A stretch of DNA of 59,038 nt from a virus. Position 1 is the first letter of the stretch, and every line of letters begins with the position of its first letter. The position numbers and the translations under genes were made by a program. This document shows, one piece after another, positions 28,156 to 35,615 of the stretch. The notes beneath the pieces are model-generated. The model was not told the origin of the DNA. It ran no database searches and saw nothing but the letters and a program-made list of their open reading frames with translations. The stretch lies in the IMG/VR virus record IMGVR_UViG_3300025659_000001, positions 1 through 59,038 of that record, one strand, 5' to 3'.

Positions 28156-28905
28156 TTATTCTTCAATTACTGCCTCTTGTATTTCATTTGGTGATGCTGC
28201 CGTATCAATTTCACTGTCTAGAAACCCAGAAAACTGTGCTGCTCCCACCTGTAATGTCTGAACTTGTGCAGTATCATCCATTGTTCGTAGCTTTTTAAAG
28301 GTATCGAGAACTTTCAGCCTATCTGCTGGTTTCGCATCTAATGCTGATAGTTCCTCTAAGTACTTCTGAAGTATAAACTCATCAGTGATACCTAGTTTTT
28401 CCATTAATGGTGCTAATTCTTTCTTCATTTCTTCTCCAACTCTGTTTGTGGCGACTAAACGAGCTCCTGCTACTTGTGCATAGCCGGGATTAGTGGTGGG
28501 AAATGACTCAAGGTACGCTTTTGAAATAGGTGTACCCGCCATAATCTTCTTGACAAAGACTATTTCATTCGGGGTACAGTTCTCACGTATCTTTAATCGC
28601 TCTTCTGGTAAGATGTTACCACCAAATGCCCATATATTTACTCGTCTTGACGTATCCATCTTGGCATTTTCACGTATTTCAAAGGTTCCCGTACAGGTTC
28701 CTATGTAATTGCGGGTTCTTACCTTCCCCTTACTCCGTTTCATCGAGCCATATCTCAAAACTTGGATGACACAACCATCATCAGCAGTAACCCAATCATG
28801 CTTCTTGCATTCACGCCAGTCAGCTATCGGGTGTATGTGTTCTGGTATCTCATCGTCTAGTTCGTAGACATGGTGTGTTGTTTTACCTATCTTATAGCTT
28901 CTCAT
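28156..28905 (-). CDS. Terminase small subunit candidate
   Basis: I prefer ATG 28905 (249 aa), which overlaps the previous gene by 14 bases; in-frame starts at 28923 and 28995 overlap it more. The N-terminal half is beta-rich (HIHPIADWRECKKHDWVT). The C-terminal half (from IVFVKKIMAGTPISKAYLES) has the pattern of small terminase DNA-recognition domains: a helix with KAY, a GYAQVAGARL segment and a long oligomerising helix. Small terminases bind pac or cos and hand DNA to TerL. Distance to TerL (three small genes) is unusual but acceptable. Confidence 0.6.
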   Translation of the reverse strand: MRSYKIGKTTHHVYELDDEIPEHIHPIADWRECKKHDWVTADDGCVIQVLRYGSMKRSKGKVRTRNYIGTCTGTFEIRENAKMDTSRRVNIWAFGGNILPEERLKIRENCTPNEIVFVKKIMAGTPISKAYLESFPTTNPGYAQVAGARLVATNRVGEEMKKELAPLMEKLGITDEFILQKYLEELSALDAKPADRLKVLDTFKKLRTMDDTAQVQTLQVGAAQFSGFLDSEIDTAASPNEIQEAVIEE

Positions 28906-29212
28906 CGCTTGCAGGTACTCCATATACGAATTGCTCTGCTTGGTCTTTATGTCTGGATGAATGCCAACGATTTGCTCCAATCCATTTAACAGCACGAGCT
29001 TTGGTTAGGTGGTTAGGCATTACATAGAAATTAGTCTTCTCGCCCTTCTGGATATAACCAACATCTATCTGCCTTTGTTTACGAGTAGGTTTACCGATGC
29101 TCCCAAACAGGCTTGATTGGCCTGCAAGGGGGTTAGCAACCGTCTTTTCATATTCATAATCGGGATACCCAGTAGGGGTCTTGCCCAATAATACCATTGA
29201 ATAGATGTCCAT
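28892..29212 (-). CDS. Hypothetical protein
   Basis: The protein has 106 aa and is basic, with a Tyr-rich N-terminus (GYPDYEYEKTVANPLAGQ) and a C-terminal stretch around HLTKARAVKWIGANRWH. There is no recognised fold, membrane segment or cysteine. The gene is in a tight run of early minus-strand genes, each overlapping the next by a few bases. Confidence 0.55.
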   Translation of the reverse strand: MDIYSMVLLGKTPTGYPDYEYEKTVANPLAGQSSLFGSIGKPTRKQRQIDVGYIQKGEKTNFYVMPNHLTKARAVKWIGANRWHSSRHKDQAEQFVYGVPASDEKL

Positions 29213-29598
29213 TATTTTATGAAACTCTGTGGTGGTGGGTTGTCAAGTTTCAAGTCTGTACCTATTGTACTGACAATTTTTGTTTTGACGCTTGGTTTTT
29301 CATCTTCAATACTACCCCATAGTAACATGAGGTACATAATGGCATCTTTAATTCGCCCCCTGACATCTTCCCGTTGAGATGTACGGCCTCGCAGAAAGTT
29401 GGAGATTCCATCAAGATGCTTCTTAAAGAATATCCAAAGAACTTTGCGAGGAGCGATATCAACATCGTTAGACATGCGGTTAAAATTATCAAAATGGTCA
29501 TCAGACATAGTATACTCATTTTGCCCATCTTTCCTAACAGCTCTAAGCTGCGGGAAAATGACATCTTCCATGAACTTCTCAAACTTAGCTTGCTCCAT
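29212..29598 (-). CDS. Nmad1/DUF1599-like all-alpha protein
   Basis: The start is placed at ATG 29598, inside the end of the previous gene (128 aa). The core resembles the Nmad1 (DUF1599) family: SDDHFDNFNR, then APRKVLWIFFKKHLDGI, then RIKDAIMYLMLLWGSI, the aspartate of the last segment being the family's conserved one. The family is all-helical and has been linked by others to phage nucleotide modification through gene context. No thymidylate-synthase or base-modifying enzyme is visible here, so its substrate is open. Early, minus-strand position. Confidence 0.5.
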   Translation of the reverse strand: MEQAKFEKFMEDVIFPQLRAVRKDGQNEYTMSDDHFDNFNRMSNDVDIAPRKVLWIFFKKHLDGISNFLRGRTSQREDVRGRIKDAIMYLMLLWGSIEDEKPSVKTKIVSTIGTDLKLDNPPPQSFIK

Positions 29599-29845
29599 AT
29601 AGCACCCCGTTGTCCAACTTGAACTTAATATCAAGCATAACGGGTTGGAGTGAATGAATTAATGCTGAGAATTTGAAGTATATAAACCCTTCAAAGCTTA
29701 GTTCAGGATAGTTATCTTGCCACATCTTCTGATACTTAGGTCTACTTTCAGTGTACCTAATAACTTCGTGTATCATATCATTCATATCTTCATCACTAAC
29801 AATCATTCTACTGGTGAGTATCTTACTTAAATTATCCATCGACAA
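29585..29845 (-). CDS. Small helical protein of unknown function
   Basis: The protein has 86 aa, mostly helical, with an acidic N-terminal part (IVSDEDMNDMIHEVIRYTE) and an aromatic centre (PELSFEGFIYFKFSALIHS). It overlaps the genes on both sides by about 14 bases. The family is not recognised. Confidence 0.5.
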   Translation of the reverse strand: MSMDNLSKILTSRMIVSDEDMNDMIHEVIRYTESRPKYQKMWQDNYPELSFEGFIYFKFSALIHSLQPVMLDIKFKLDNGVLYGAS

Positions 29846-30167
29846 TTACCTCTTCCTCTACTGGTTTACGTTTTGGTGTTGATGTGTCTGCTATATTACG
29901 CTCATCTTCTTTAGCTGGAGCGTCGTCGTCATAATGCACCTCCATAAGTGCGAGAGGGGAAATAGGTATATATACATCCTTTGGAGCTGTACGAGCATCA
30001 CTTACTAGGCACTTTACAATAATGAATTTCTCCATTATATCGCCTACCACTGCGTTACGGTATTCGTAGACTTTTTCTGCTGGGAGTACCTGCTGACCCA
30101 TAGCGGTGTCTACTTCTTTGGTGGTTGCTAACTTTACTACTACTCTACTCATCAATATCTCCTTCAT
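29832..30167 (-). CDS. Small protein of unknown function
   Basis: The protein has 111 aa. A beta-rich N-terminal part (SRVVVKLATTKEVDTAMGQQ) is followed by an acidic and Lys-rich C-terminal tail (from APAKEDERNIADTST). It overlaps the HAD-like gene by 23 bases. It is not recognised; the first 85 residues could be a small beta barrel. Confidence 0.5.
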   Translation of the reverse strand: MKEILMSRVVVKLATTKEVDTAMGQQVLPAEKVYEYRNAVVGDIMEKFIIVKCLVSDARTAPKDVYIPISPLALMEVHYDDDAPAKEDERNIADTSTPKRKPVEEEVIVDG

Positions 30168-30486
30168 TGATTTCTATGGTTAGTTCTTTCTGTTTGGCTG
30201 CTGGCATTTCTGGTGCGTCGTTGTTAACGCCAAATGGGAAGTCGTCTATCCAAATATCTGGCATTATCTTGTAGTGTTCTAATAAATATGGAGCTTTAGC
30301 CTGTCGACCCGTGTAGATAACCCTATTGCACCATGATGCGAGAGCAGTATTTACAGGTTCTCTATGCTTATAACGCATTGTTACCAGTATAACATCATGA
30401 CCTCTACCTTGTGCCAATGTGCAGAATTGTCTCCACATGGCTGGGTCTTTGGTCATCGTCTCATCGTAATCCAGTGCAATTATCAT
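30145..30486 (-). CDS. HAD-superfamily phosphatase, nucleotidase-like
   Basis: This 113-aa minimal HAD fold has motif I IALDYDET (D6, D8), motif II LVTMR, a lysine in the KAPYLL segment and the final acidic motif WIDDFPFG. The size and lack of a large cap resemble phage 5'(3')-deoxyribonucleotidase and polynucleotide-kinase phosphatase domains. It probably dephosphorylates nucleotides or DNA ends. It lies near the Nmad1-like gene, so both may act on the nucleotide pool or modified bases. It overlaps the next gene by 23 bases. Confidence 0.75.
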   Translation of the reverse strand: MIIALDYDETMTKDPAMWRQFCTLAQGRGHDVILVTMRYKHREPVNTALASWCNRVIYTGRQAKAPYLLEHYKIMPDIWIDDFPFGVNNDAPEMPAAKQKELTIEINEGDIDE

Positions 30487-30494
30487 ATCAACTC

Positions 30495-30836
30495 CTATTT
30501 GATGTCAGTTTCATCTACGTGTATTTCTTTGATTGCTGTTGATGGGTAATACCATCTATTGGTTACTCTCCCACGCCACTGTGGAAGCTCAAACTCAGAC
30601 TCCGGAAGGAAGAACTCATACTGCTGTATCTGTATCATCTCTCCATGCACTGTGACTGTACCCTCGGTATTCAGGTCTTTCTTTTGACCCACGAACTGAA
30701 TACGCAGTTTAGGCATCTGAGGTTTCTCTGGTATCTCTTCATTATATGCTGTTACTGGTTCAGGGAGCTTTGGCTCACCACCTATGATTTGTAGTTCTGG
30801 CTTGACTCCTGATAGTATTTCTTCTTTGGTTGCCAT
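30495..30836 (-). CDS. Hypothetical protein
   Basis: The protein has 113 aa, with a Pro/Glu-rich first half (IIGGEPKLPEPVTAYNEEI) and a beta-rich second half (EGTVTVHGEMIQIQQYEFF) resembling a small beta barrel. No function is recognised. It is in the early minus-strand run with a spacing of about 10 bases to both neighbours. Confidence 0.5.
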   Translation of the reverse strand: MATKEEILSGVKPELQIIGGEPKLPEPVTAYNEEIPEKPQMPKLRIQFVGQKKDLNTEGTVTVHGEMIQIQQYEFFLPESEFELPQWRGRVTNRWYYPSTAIKEIHVDETDIK

Positions 30837-30846
30837 ATCATTCTCC

Positions 30847-31110
30847 TTAGAACTGTACGGGTTCGTTTGTGCCTGATTCCCAGACTAAAGCAGTGCGACC
30901 TGCATATTCTGGAGCTTCATAACAATAGACTTTGCCTGATTTTGTTACAACACGATGGGTTGCGCCACCTTTACGTATAATCAAAGTCTTGGGTTCTTCT
31001 ATTGTGAACATCTCTCCACCAGACAATATCACCTGACGATACTTCTCGTCACTGATGTCAGCCTTGATATATTCACTGTTAGGTAGTTTTTGTGCTGATG
31101 CTTCGCTCAT
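30847..31110 (-). CDS. Hypothetical protein, beta-rich
   Basis: The protein has 87 aa and is beta-rich (SGGEMFTIEEPKTLIIRKGG, then THRVVTKSGKVYCYEAPE). It may be a small SH3- or OB-like fold. It is not recognised. It follows the next gene upstream with no gap. Confidence 0.5.
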   Translation of the reverse strand: MSEASAQKLPNSEYIKADISDEKYRQVILSGGEMFTIEEPKTLIIRKGGATHRVVTKSGKVYCYEAPEYAGRTALVWESGTNEPVQF

Positions 31111-31320
31111 TTAAAATTCCTCTTCTATTCTGTATTTCTCTGAAGGTAGGTATATCTTCTTCAAGAGCTTTGGTTTGTATTCAGCGTCGTCCTTCTTTTC
31201 CTTTGGTATGGGCAGGAAAGACTCAATGATGTAACGTCGCTCAGTCGTAGTGAGAACAGCATTCTGGTATATCTCTGCTGCTTCATCGGTGTTGACTGGC
31301 ATTACTAGTATTTTATTCAT
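31111..31320 (-). CDS. Hypothetical protein
   Basis: The start is placed at ATG 31320 (69 aa), which overlaps the TGA of the first minus-strand gene and lies nine bases after AAGGA. The protein is MNKILVMPVNTDEAAEIY onward and basic/acidic mixed. It is not recognised. An upstream in-frame ATG at 31350 is less likely because it lies inside the previous gene without a ribosome site. Confidence 0.5.
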   Translation of the reverse strand: MNKILVMPVNTDEAAEIYQNAVLTTTERRYIIESFLPIPKEKKDDAEYKPKLLKKIYLPSEKYRIEEEF

Positions 31321-31541
31321 TCCATTGCTTCCTTTATTGCATCTACCCAATTAAGGTAGCTCGCATGGTTCCTACGAATGTGTTCGTTGGTATTCCAGCG
31401 TATGCTATTGGGTTTCCTGTTATTGTATGAGTAGTCTGATAAGACTGAGCCAAAGTTGATGTACTCCGAGTGTTGAAGAGCGTTTGTCTCATCTCTCCAC
31501 TCCAAACATGCATCGAAATCTATTCCACCATCGTTATTCAT
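31317..31541 (-). CDS. First gene of the minus-strand block, unknown function
   Basis: The protein has 74 aa, polar, with IDFDACLEWRDETN at the N-terminus and an Asn/Arg-rich middle. It is the first coding sequence behind the minus-strand promoter at 31840-31868, after a structured leader of about 290 bases, so it is a candidate for the earliest-expressed gene of this block. No family is recognised. Confidence 0.5.
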   Translation of the reverse strand: MNNDGGIDFDACLEWRDETNALQHSEYINFGSVLSDYSYNNRKPNSIRWNTNEHIRRNHASYLNWVDAIKEAME

Positions 31542-31832
31542 TGGTTGCCTTTCTTACTTAGCCACCGACAAGGTGGCGTTTAATCATTTGGTTAGTGTTT
31601 AACCTCAAGGCATAGCTTCGCCCTGAGAGTCGTGAACTCCTTTGAGTTTTTGTTTCCCGCCTTCCTTTCCACAGTGCCAGTACGCTATGACCCATACACT
31701 TGCTTTATAGAAAGCCGTTTCGTTGATACCGGGGACAACACTGGTAACCTATGGCGGTTACTTTATAACCCGATGTCTAAGCCTCGCAGTAGAACCATCG
31801 CAGGGGAACAGAAAGGCTGAATCTAATTGTCA
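31542..31832 (-). promoter_or_regulatory. Structured leader of the minus-strand block (no gene)
   Basis: This stretch of about 290 bases contains no convincing gene. On the minus strand it forms three clear hairpins: GTAACC/GGTTAC (31744-31761), CTCAGGGC/GCCTTGAG with an 8-base loop (31604-31627) and GCCACC/GGTGGC (31561-31577). The last is near the ribosome site of the first gene. The set suggests a regulated or stabilised 5' UTR. No known riboswitch class is recognised. Confidence 0.45.
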
Positions 31833-31839
31833 ACGCTCT

Positions 31840-31868
31840 AATATAACCTTTGCTACCCCCTATGTCAA
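31840..31868 (-). promoter_or_regulatory. Sigma70-like promoter for the minus-strand block
   Basis: On the minus strand TTGACA (31868-31863), a 17-base spacer and TATATT (31845-31840) give a near-perfect housekeeping promoter. Transcription would start near 31833 and run into the structured leader. A host-type promoter here means at least part of the minus block can be read by host RNA polymerase. Confidence 0.7.
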
Positions 31869-32039
31869 GGGTGTAAGTGGAACAACATCTCATTTTTTAT
31901 AGAATTTCTATATACGGTCTTATATATAAAGATACCCCCTTTATATTGGGGGTTTGCTATTGCTTTTTGGTTAATTGATTATTGATTACTTTTTGATAGT
32001 TTATTGTTTATTTAATTACTTATTGTACTAGGAGGTACT
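31869..32039. other. AT-rich divergent intergenic region with hairpin
   Basis: No gene is seen here. The segment is very AT-rich. It has a near-palindrome around TATAGAATTTCTATA (about 31898) and a CCCCC/GGGGG hairpin at 31935-31952 followed by TTT. The plus-strand block starts after it behind a perfect AGGAGGT site. I see no unambiguous plus-strand -35/-10 pair. An origin or a promoter for a phage polymerase could lie here, but this is speculation. Confidence 0.4.
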
Positions 32040-32300
32040 ATGGGTGGATTTAGTAGTCGTGACAACCGTTATGCTGCTAGCAATGCATCAAGAGGTGCTC
32101 GTCGATTTCAGGGTGAGCCAGTTGAGATGCCACCGGAAGAGCGTGAAAGACTATGGAAGTTGCATACTGCCATGATCGCTGCTGGTGAAGTTGCTGTTGC
32201 AGAGTATATCTGGGCAAAGCTTCAGAGCTCAATTAATGATGATACCGAGATACGTCTTGCACGTGTTGAGACATTATTAGCACAAAATAGCCCCTCTTAA
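32040..32300 (+). CDS. First gene of the plus-strand block, unknown function
   Basis: This is an 86-aa protein preceded by AGGAGGT. Its N-terminus is Arg/Ser/Gly-rich (GGFSSRDNRYAASNASRG) and its C-terminal 55 residues are helical (PPEERERLWKLHTAMIAAGE). It is not recognised. Its stop is inside a CCCCTC/GAGGGG hairpin (32291-32308) that may act as a weak terminator or attenuator. Confidence 0.65.
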   Translation: MGGFSSRDNRYAASNASRGARRFQGEPVEMPPEERERLWKLHTAMIAAGEVAVAEYIWAKLQSSINDDTEIRLARVETLLAQNSPS

Positions 32301-32491
32301 TTGAGGGGTTAAACCATTAAGTCATGATGTTACTCATTTGTTGGGTATCATCTCTTTCAATGGGATGACCTAACAAGTGGGTAGTAGTATCTGGACTCAT
32401 TCAATCTTATCCTTATGTATATGTACACGTGGGGGAATAATATAGTACAGTAACTTCTACCACACAGGTATCACTGAGAATCGAGGTAACC
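32301..32491. other. Intergenic region without a recognised gene
   Basis: About 190 bases follow the hairpin at 32291-32308. There is no coding signal. An AATAATATAGTACAG segment near 32438 resembles a -10 region, but I see no matching -35. The next gene starts behind a weak site (GAGGT). Confidence 0.3.
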
Positions 32492-32698
32492 ATGACCATT
32501 AAAGTTAATTCACTGGTACGAAAAGCTCATGTTATGGATGGTAGTCATAGAGCTGGTCAACCTACTGGTGATATCCTTAGAGTTATAAAGATTAAAGACC
32601 ACAAGCCTATTGATGGTAGTGTTCAAACTAAGTGTATTGCTATCTTGGCTGATGATAGCTGGTCATTCACTTGGAACCTAATATTGATACAAGAATAA
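32492..32698 (+). CDS. Hypothetical small protein
   Basis: The protein has 68 aa, basic and beta-rich (IKVNSLVRKAHVMDGSHRAG, then CIAILADDSWSFTW), like a small KOW- or SH3-type barrel. It is not recognised. Confidence 0.5.
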   Translation: MTIKVNSLVRKAHVMDGSHRAGQPTGDILRVIKIKDHKPIDGSVQTKCIAILADDSWSFTWNLILIQE

Positions 32699-32873
32699 AG
32701 ATACGATAACCTATCTTACCAATCTAGGGGTATTATAGGTGTAACATGGACTAGATGTAGACAACGCTCAAAGAGTGAAATTGGGGCTCGTTGAAACATG
32801 GAACTCTTCAAGGGATGATACAGAACAGTAGTCATCCCACAAATTTTAACTCATAAGTCTAGAAGGAGACATT
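32699..32873 (+). promoter_or_regulatory. Structured leader upstream of 32874
   Basis: The intergenic region of 175 bases contains GGGATGA/TCATCCC, a perfect 7-bp stem with a 13-base loop (about 32813-32839), and AAGAGT/ACTCTT, a 6-bp long-range pair just before it. They lie directly upstream of the AAGGAG site of the next gene. This looks like a 5' UTR with RNA structure; no known class is recognised. Confidence 0.35.
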
Positions 32874-33185
32874 ATGAACAAAAGAACAACAGCTGGTCAA
32901 ATTGTTAAATGTATCAAACCTATCATCTTTGAACGTGGAGAACTATTAGTCCACAGCATCACTGGAGCCATTATTATGGTTTGCACTGAAAACCAAAGTG
33001 GTGATACACATGTAAGAGCTGTCTGTCTCAAGAAAGGGATTGGAACTTACACTCAAGGTATGATATCAAAATACCCAATCAGGCCCTTTGCATCATTTGA
33101 GGGTCTGTTAGTGATAGAACAAAACATCACTGATTCTGAGTCTACTGAGCTACTTATCGGTATGACAATGAAAGGTATTGAATAA
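32874..33185 (+). CDS. Hypothetical small protein
   Basis: The protein has 103 aa and is beta-rich with one helix (TAGQIVKCIKPIIFERGELL). It starts behind AGAAGGAG. It is not recognised. The repeated small barrel-like proteins in this stretch (32492, 32874, 41796) may be related in fold, but their sequences are not alike by eye. Confidence 0.5.
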   Translation: MNKRTTAGQIVKCIKPIIFERGELLVHSITGAIIMVCTENQSGDTHVRAVCLKKGIGTYTQGMISKYPIRPFASFEGLLVIEQNITDSESTELLIGMTMKGIE

Positions 33186-33302
33186 GATTACTTAACAAGG
33201 AGGGTTGATTATGGGTTGAATCAATCATATACATTGGGGGTGAGAAACCAAATCTCACTCCCTTTTTGCCTTAATAACCCAGAAACGTGGAAGGAACACA
33301 TT

Positions 33303-33953
33303 ATGCTTTGGAAACAACATTTCAAAGACGCTTGGCTTGGATTATGGGTCGGTACATTAGGCCTACTGCTTGGTTATATATTTATTAGTCATCTTCACTT
33401 CTTATCGGGGTTACCAATTGACTATGAATACACTTGGGTAGACCAATTTACTCAGTTTGGTATTATTCTTATACTCTTTGTGGCATCTATCATTAGTGGT
33501 GCTGTTGGTGTCTTTGGGACACTTACATTCTTAGGAGTATGGTTTTGGGATATACCATCAAGGCTTTGGCATGAATATAAGCAACGTAAAGAAGTGATGA
33601 ACTTTTGGGCTGATTGGCTTGAAGTTCGTTATGCTTGCCCTAAAGCTATTAAATGGATTAAGACACAACGTACCCCACAAGAAGCGTGGGACAACTGTAC
33701 TGACCCTACTTGGTTGTATTGGTTGTTACAGATTCAATCTATCCAAAACCCTACAAGGTATCGTGTTGATAGAGATACATTAGCAAGACAGCTTGCAGTG
33801 TGGAGTGATAGTTGTGGTTATTTGAATTTACGTGGAGACATGGTTCCGGAGATGAATTTCTGGTCTAGAGATTTTCGTAATGTTGCAAAGGAAGAGACTG
33901 TTCGCGCAATACGTAAACAGTATCCTAAAGTACCATATCGTTCAATTATTTAA
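33303..33953 (+). CDS. Two-helix membrane protein of unknown function
   Basis: I place the start at ATG 33303 behind GGAAGGAACAC; an in-frame TTG/ATG region at 33216 is less likely. The 216-aa protein has two strong transmembrane segments (about residues 12-32, LGLWVGTLGLLLGYIFI, and 50-75, FGIILILFVASIISGAVGV), then an amphipathic region and a Trp-rich cytoplasmic C-terminal domain (WYW, WDNCTDPTW). It is not recognised. It may alter the host membrane early in infection. Its leader GAAACGTGGAAGGAACAC is nearly repeated before the next gene. Confidence 0.6.
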   Translation: MLWKQHFKDAWLGLWVGTLGLLLGYIFISHLHFLSGLPIDYEYTWVDQFTQFGIILILFVASIISGAVGVFGTLTFLGVWFWDIPSRLWHEYKQRKEVMNFWADWLEVRYACPKAIKWIKTQRTPQEAWDNCTDPTWLYWLLQIQSIQNPTRYRVDRDTLARQLAVWSDSCGYLNLRGDMVPEMNFWSRDFRNVAKEETVRAIRKQYPKVPYRSII

Positions 33954-33978
33954 TTCCCTGAAAACGTGGAGGTAACAC

Positions 33979-34347
33979 ATGGGACTAAGACAGCGTATAT
34001 CTAATACGTTTACAAATTTGTTTGGCAGGACTCAATATCCTGCAAAGGACGCTGATTCAGTGCCAGCCAAGCAGGTAACAAAGAAACCCGCCAAGAAGCG
34101 TGGCTACAAAGGCCGTATTCAACCGAATATTCCTTTTGACAACCATACTCAAGGCCCACCATTAACACCTAACAAGCGGAAACGCAAAGATGGTAAGGCT
34201 AACTGCCAAGTGTGTAAGAATAATAGATTCGCAACCGTGAAGAAATCATTCAAACATGACCATTGGAACGATGCCAAGCTTGTTAAGTGCAGGTTTTGTA
34301 ATACCCTTTACATTACTGTTGATGGTAAAATTGTGGGTATGCCCTAG
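33979..34347 (+). CDS. Basic zinc-ribbon protein
   Basis: The protein has 122 aa. The first 70 residues are disordered and very basic, rich in Lys, Arg and Pro (KKPAKKRGYKGRIQPN). The C-terminal 50 carry CQVC and CRFC, a probable four-cysteine zinc ribbon (spacing about 26 residues between pairs). Such small basic zinc ribbons often bind nucleic acid or RNA polymerase. Function is unknown. The ribosome site sits in a leader repeated from the previous gene. Confidence 0.6.
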   Translation: MGLRQRISNTFTNLFGRTQYPAKDADSVPAKQVTKKPAKKRGYKGRIQPNIPFDNHTQGPPLTPNKRKRKDGKANCQVCKNNRFATVKKSFKHDHWNDAKLVKCRFCNTLYITVDGKIVGMP

Positions 34348-34412
34348 GTATTGGGGGAGCAATTGATAACCGTTCCCCTATTCTTTAACATATCAATGGA
34401 AGGAAGGTGTTC

Positions 34413-34655
34413 ATGACTGTTATGAAGCCTGAAGCTTTTCATGCTTTACCTATTACTGCTAAATTGAGTATATTACCCTCTGGTGTAGCTATTCAAAAGC
34501 AGGATACGGTTTGGGAGGTAGCTCACCCAAGATTTCGTGCAATATCAGCTACTGCCAAGACTCTAAACCAATGCTTAACGATATGGTGGTCTATCTATCA
34601 TAATCGTCAAGATAAGTTCAAGGGTTGTAAGCAGAGTAAGGCAAGGTTATCATGA
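34413..34655 (+). CDS. Hypothetical small protein
   Basis: The protein has 80 aa, starting at ATG 34413 behind GGAAGGAAGG. There is a GTG six bases upstream in frame that would add two residues. It is Trp- and Lys-rich at the end (TIWWSIYHNRQDKFKGC). It is preceded by a GGGGA/TCCCC hairpin (about 34353-34376) with T-rich sequence after it, probably a terminator for the zinc-ribbon gene. It is not recognised. Confidence 0.5.
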   Translation: MTVMKPEAFHALPITAKLSILPSGVAIQKQDTVWEVAHPRFRAISATAKTLNQCLTIWWSIYHNRQDKFKGCKQSKARLS

Positions 34656-34918
34656 CAGAACCTAGCCTGTTCTTTAAAGATATTAATGATATTAAAGCCT
34701 TGAAGAATACAGCAAGACAGCTTATTGAGTCTAGCAATCTGTTAGAGAGTGCAATCAAGAATAATTTTGAGACTCTTGAGCAAGATTGGGGAGACTTCTT
34801 AGCTGATGCAACACAAATTCATGCAATGATAACACCTACTGCCATTATGGTGAAACATAAGGTGTTCTTATCACCACCTACTAAGGATGAACTTGTTCCT
34901 TTGGGGAGGCAGACATGA
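34652..34918 (+). CDS. Hypothetical helical protein
   Basis: The protein has 88 aa, mainly helical (SLFFKDINDIKALKNTARQL). Its start overlaps the previous stop as ATGA, and its stop overlaps the next start in the same way, so three genes (34413-35514) are translationally coupled. It is not recognised. Confidence 0.5.
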   Translation: MTEPSLFFKDINDIKALKNTARQLIESSNLLESAIKNNFETLEQDWGDFLADATQIHAMITPTAIMVKHKVFLSPPTKDELVPLGRQT

Positions 34919-35514
34919 GTACGCCCATGACACAGCGTAAGGCTGTGCTTGTAGACCATGTTCCTTTAGCTGGTGCTCTTGTGATTTATGCAATGATGAA
35001 AAGCTGGATGCAAACTGGTCTAGGCAGTAAACAGCAATTCTTATATCGTGCTCTTGGTGCGAATAATAATGACCAATTTCGTAGTATCTTTCACGATGAT
35101 GTGCTCAAGACCTTGATTGGTACTGATGCTGTCATTGGTGAGATAGCTACTGAGTTCTTTGATAGTATATATAAGAACTATAATGTTGGTAAAGCTGAAA
35201 AAGACATAGTTGAAGACCCATTTCAACTCATGTTAGGGATTCTTTCAGAGTTCTTCCCTGCTTCTGCTAAGAAATTAGCTAGTAAGACACAAGACCCTGC
35301 TGTCCCCGTATCATACAATTTGGATTTATATACTGATAATCCAGCGAGTAATGAGGAAAGAAAGAAATTTCAAGAGCTTGTATCAGAATTATTTAAAGAG
35401 CATATACTTGGTGATGAATTACCTAGTAATGCTTTCTTGAATTGTTCAGTACACCAGATACAAAAGCCTTTGAATCCTTTTGAACTCACTGTACCTGTTG
35501 AAGATTTATCATAA
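34915..35514 (+). CDS. Hypothetical protein upstream of the ubiquitin-like gene
   Basis: The protein has 199 aa, largely helical, with VLVDHVPLAGALVIYAMMKS near the N-terminus and a helical C-terminal domain. It lies 101 bases before the ubiquitin-like gene, a gap with two small hairpins (TGTGG/CCACA and GAGGA/TCCTC). It could belong to the conjugation cassette as a substrate or regulator, but no motif supports that. Confidence 0.5.
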   Translation: MSTPMTQRKAVLVDHVPLAGALVIYAMMKSWMQTGLGSKQQFLYRALGANNNDQFRSIFHDDVLKTLIGTDAVIGEIATEFFDSIYKNYNVGKAEKDIVEDPFQLMLGILSEFFPASAKKLASKTQDPAVPVSYNLDLYTDNPASNEERKKFQELVSELFKEHILGDELPSNAFLNCSVHQIQKPLNPFELTVPVEDLS

Positions 35515-35615
35515 TAGTCGGGTGATTATTGTGTCAATGTGCCAGTGTATCTGTGGTTAGGTACGCCACATATCCACAAACGAGGAATTATCCTCAAACT
35601 ACAAGGAGGGCTAAT

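Noticed and set aside
31632-31820. Plus-strand frame of 62 codons in the divergent region
   Set aside because: No ribosome site, odd composition, and it overlaps the structured minus-strand leader; likely chance.
33216-33302. 29-residue N-terminal extension of the membrane protein
   Set aside because: The site at 33303 has a better ribosome signal; the GGAGGG upstream serves a two-codon frame.
35529-35615. Longer start for the ubiquitin-like protein
   Set aside because: The extension is not beta-grasp-like and lacks a ribosome site; ATG 35616 follows AAGGAGGG.
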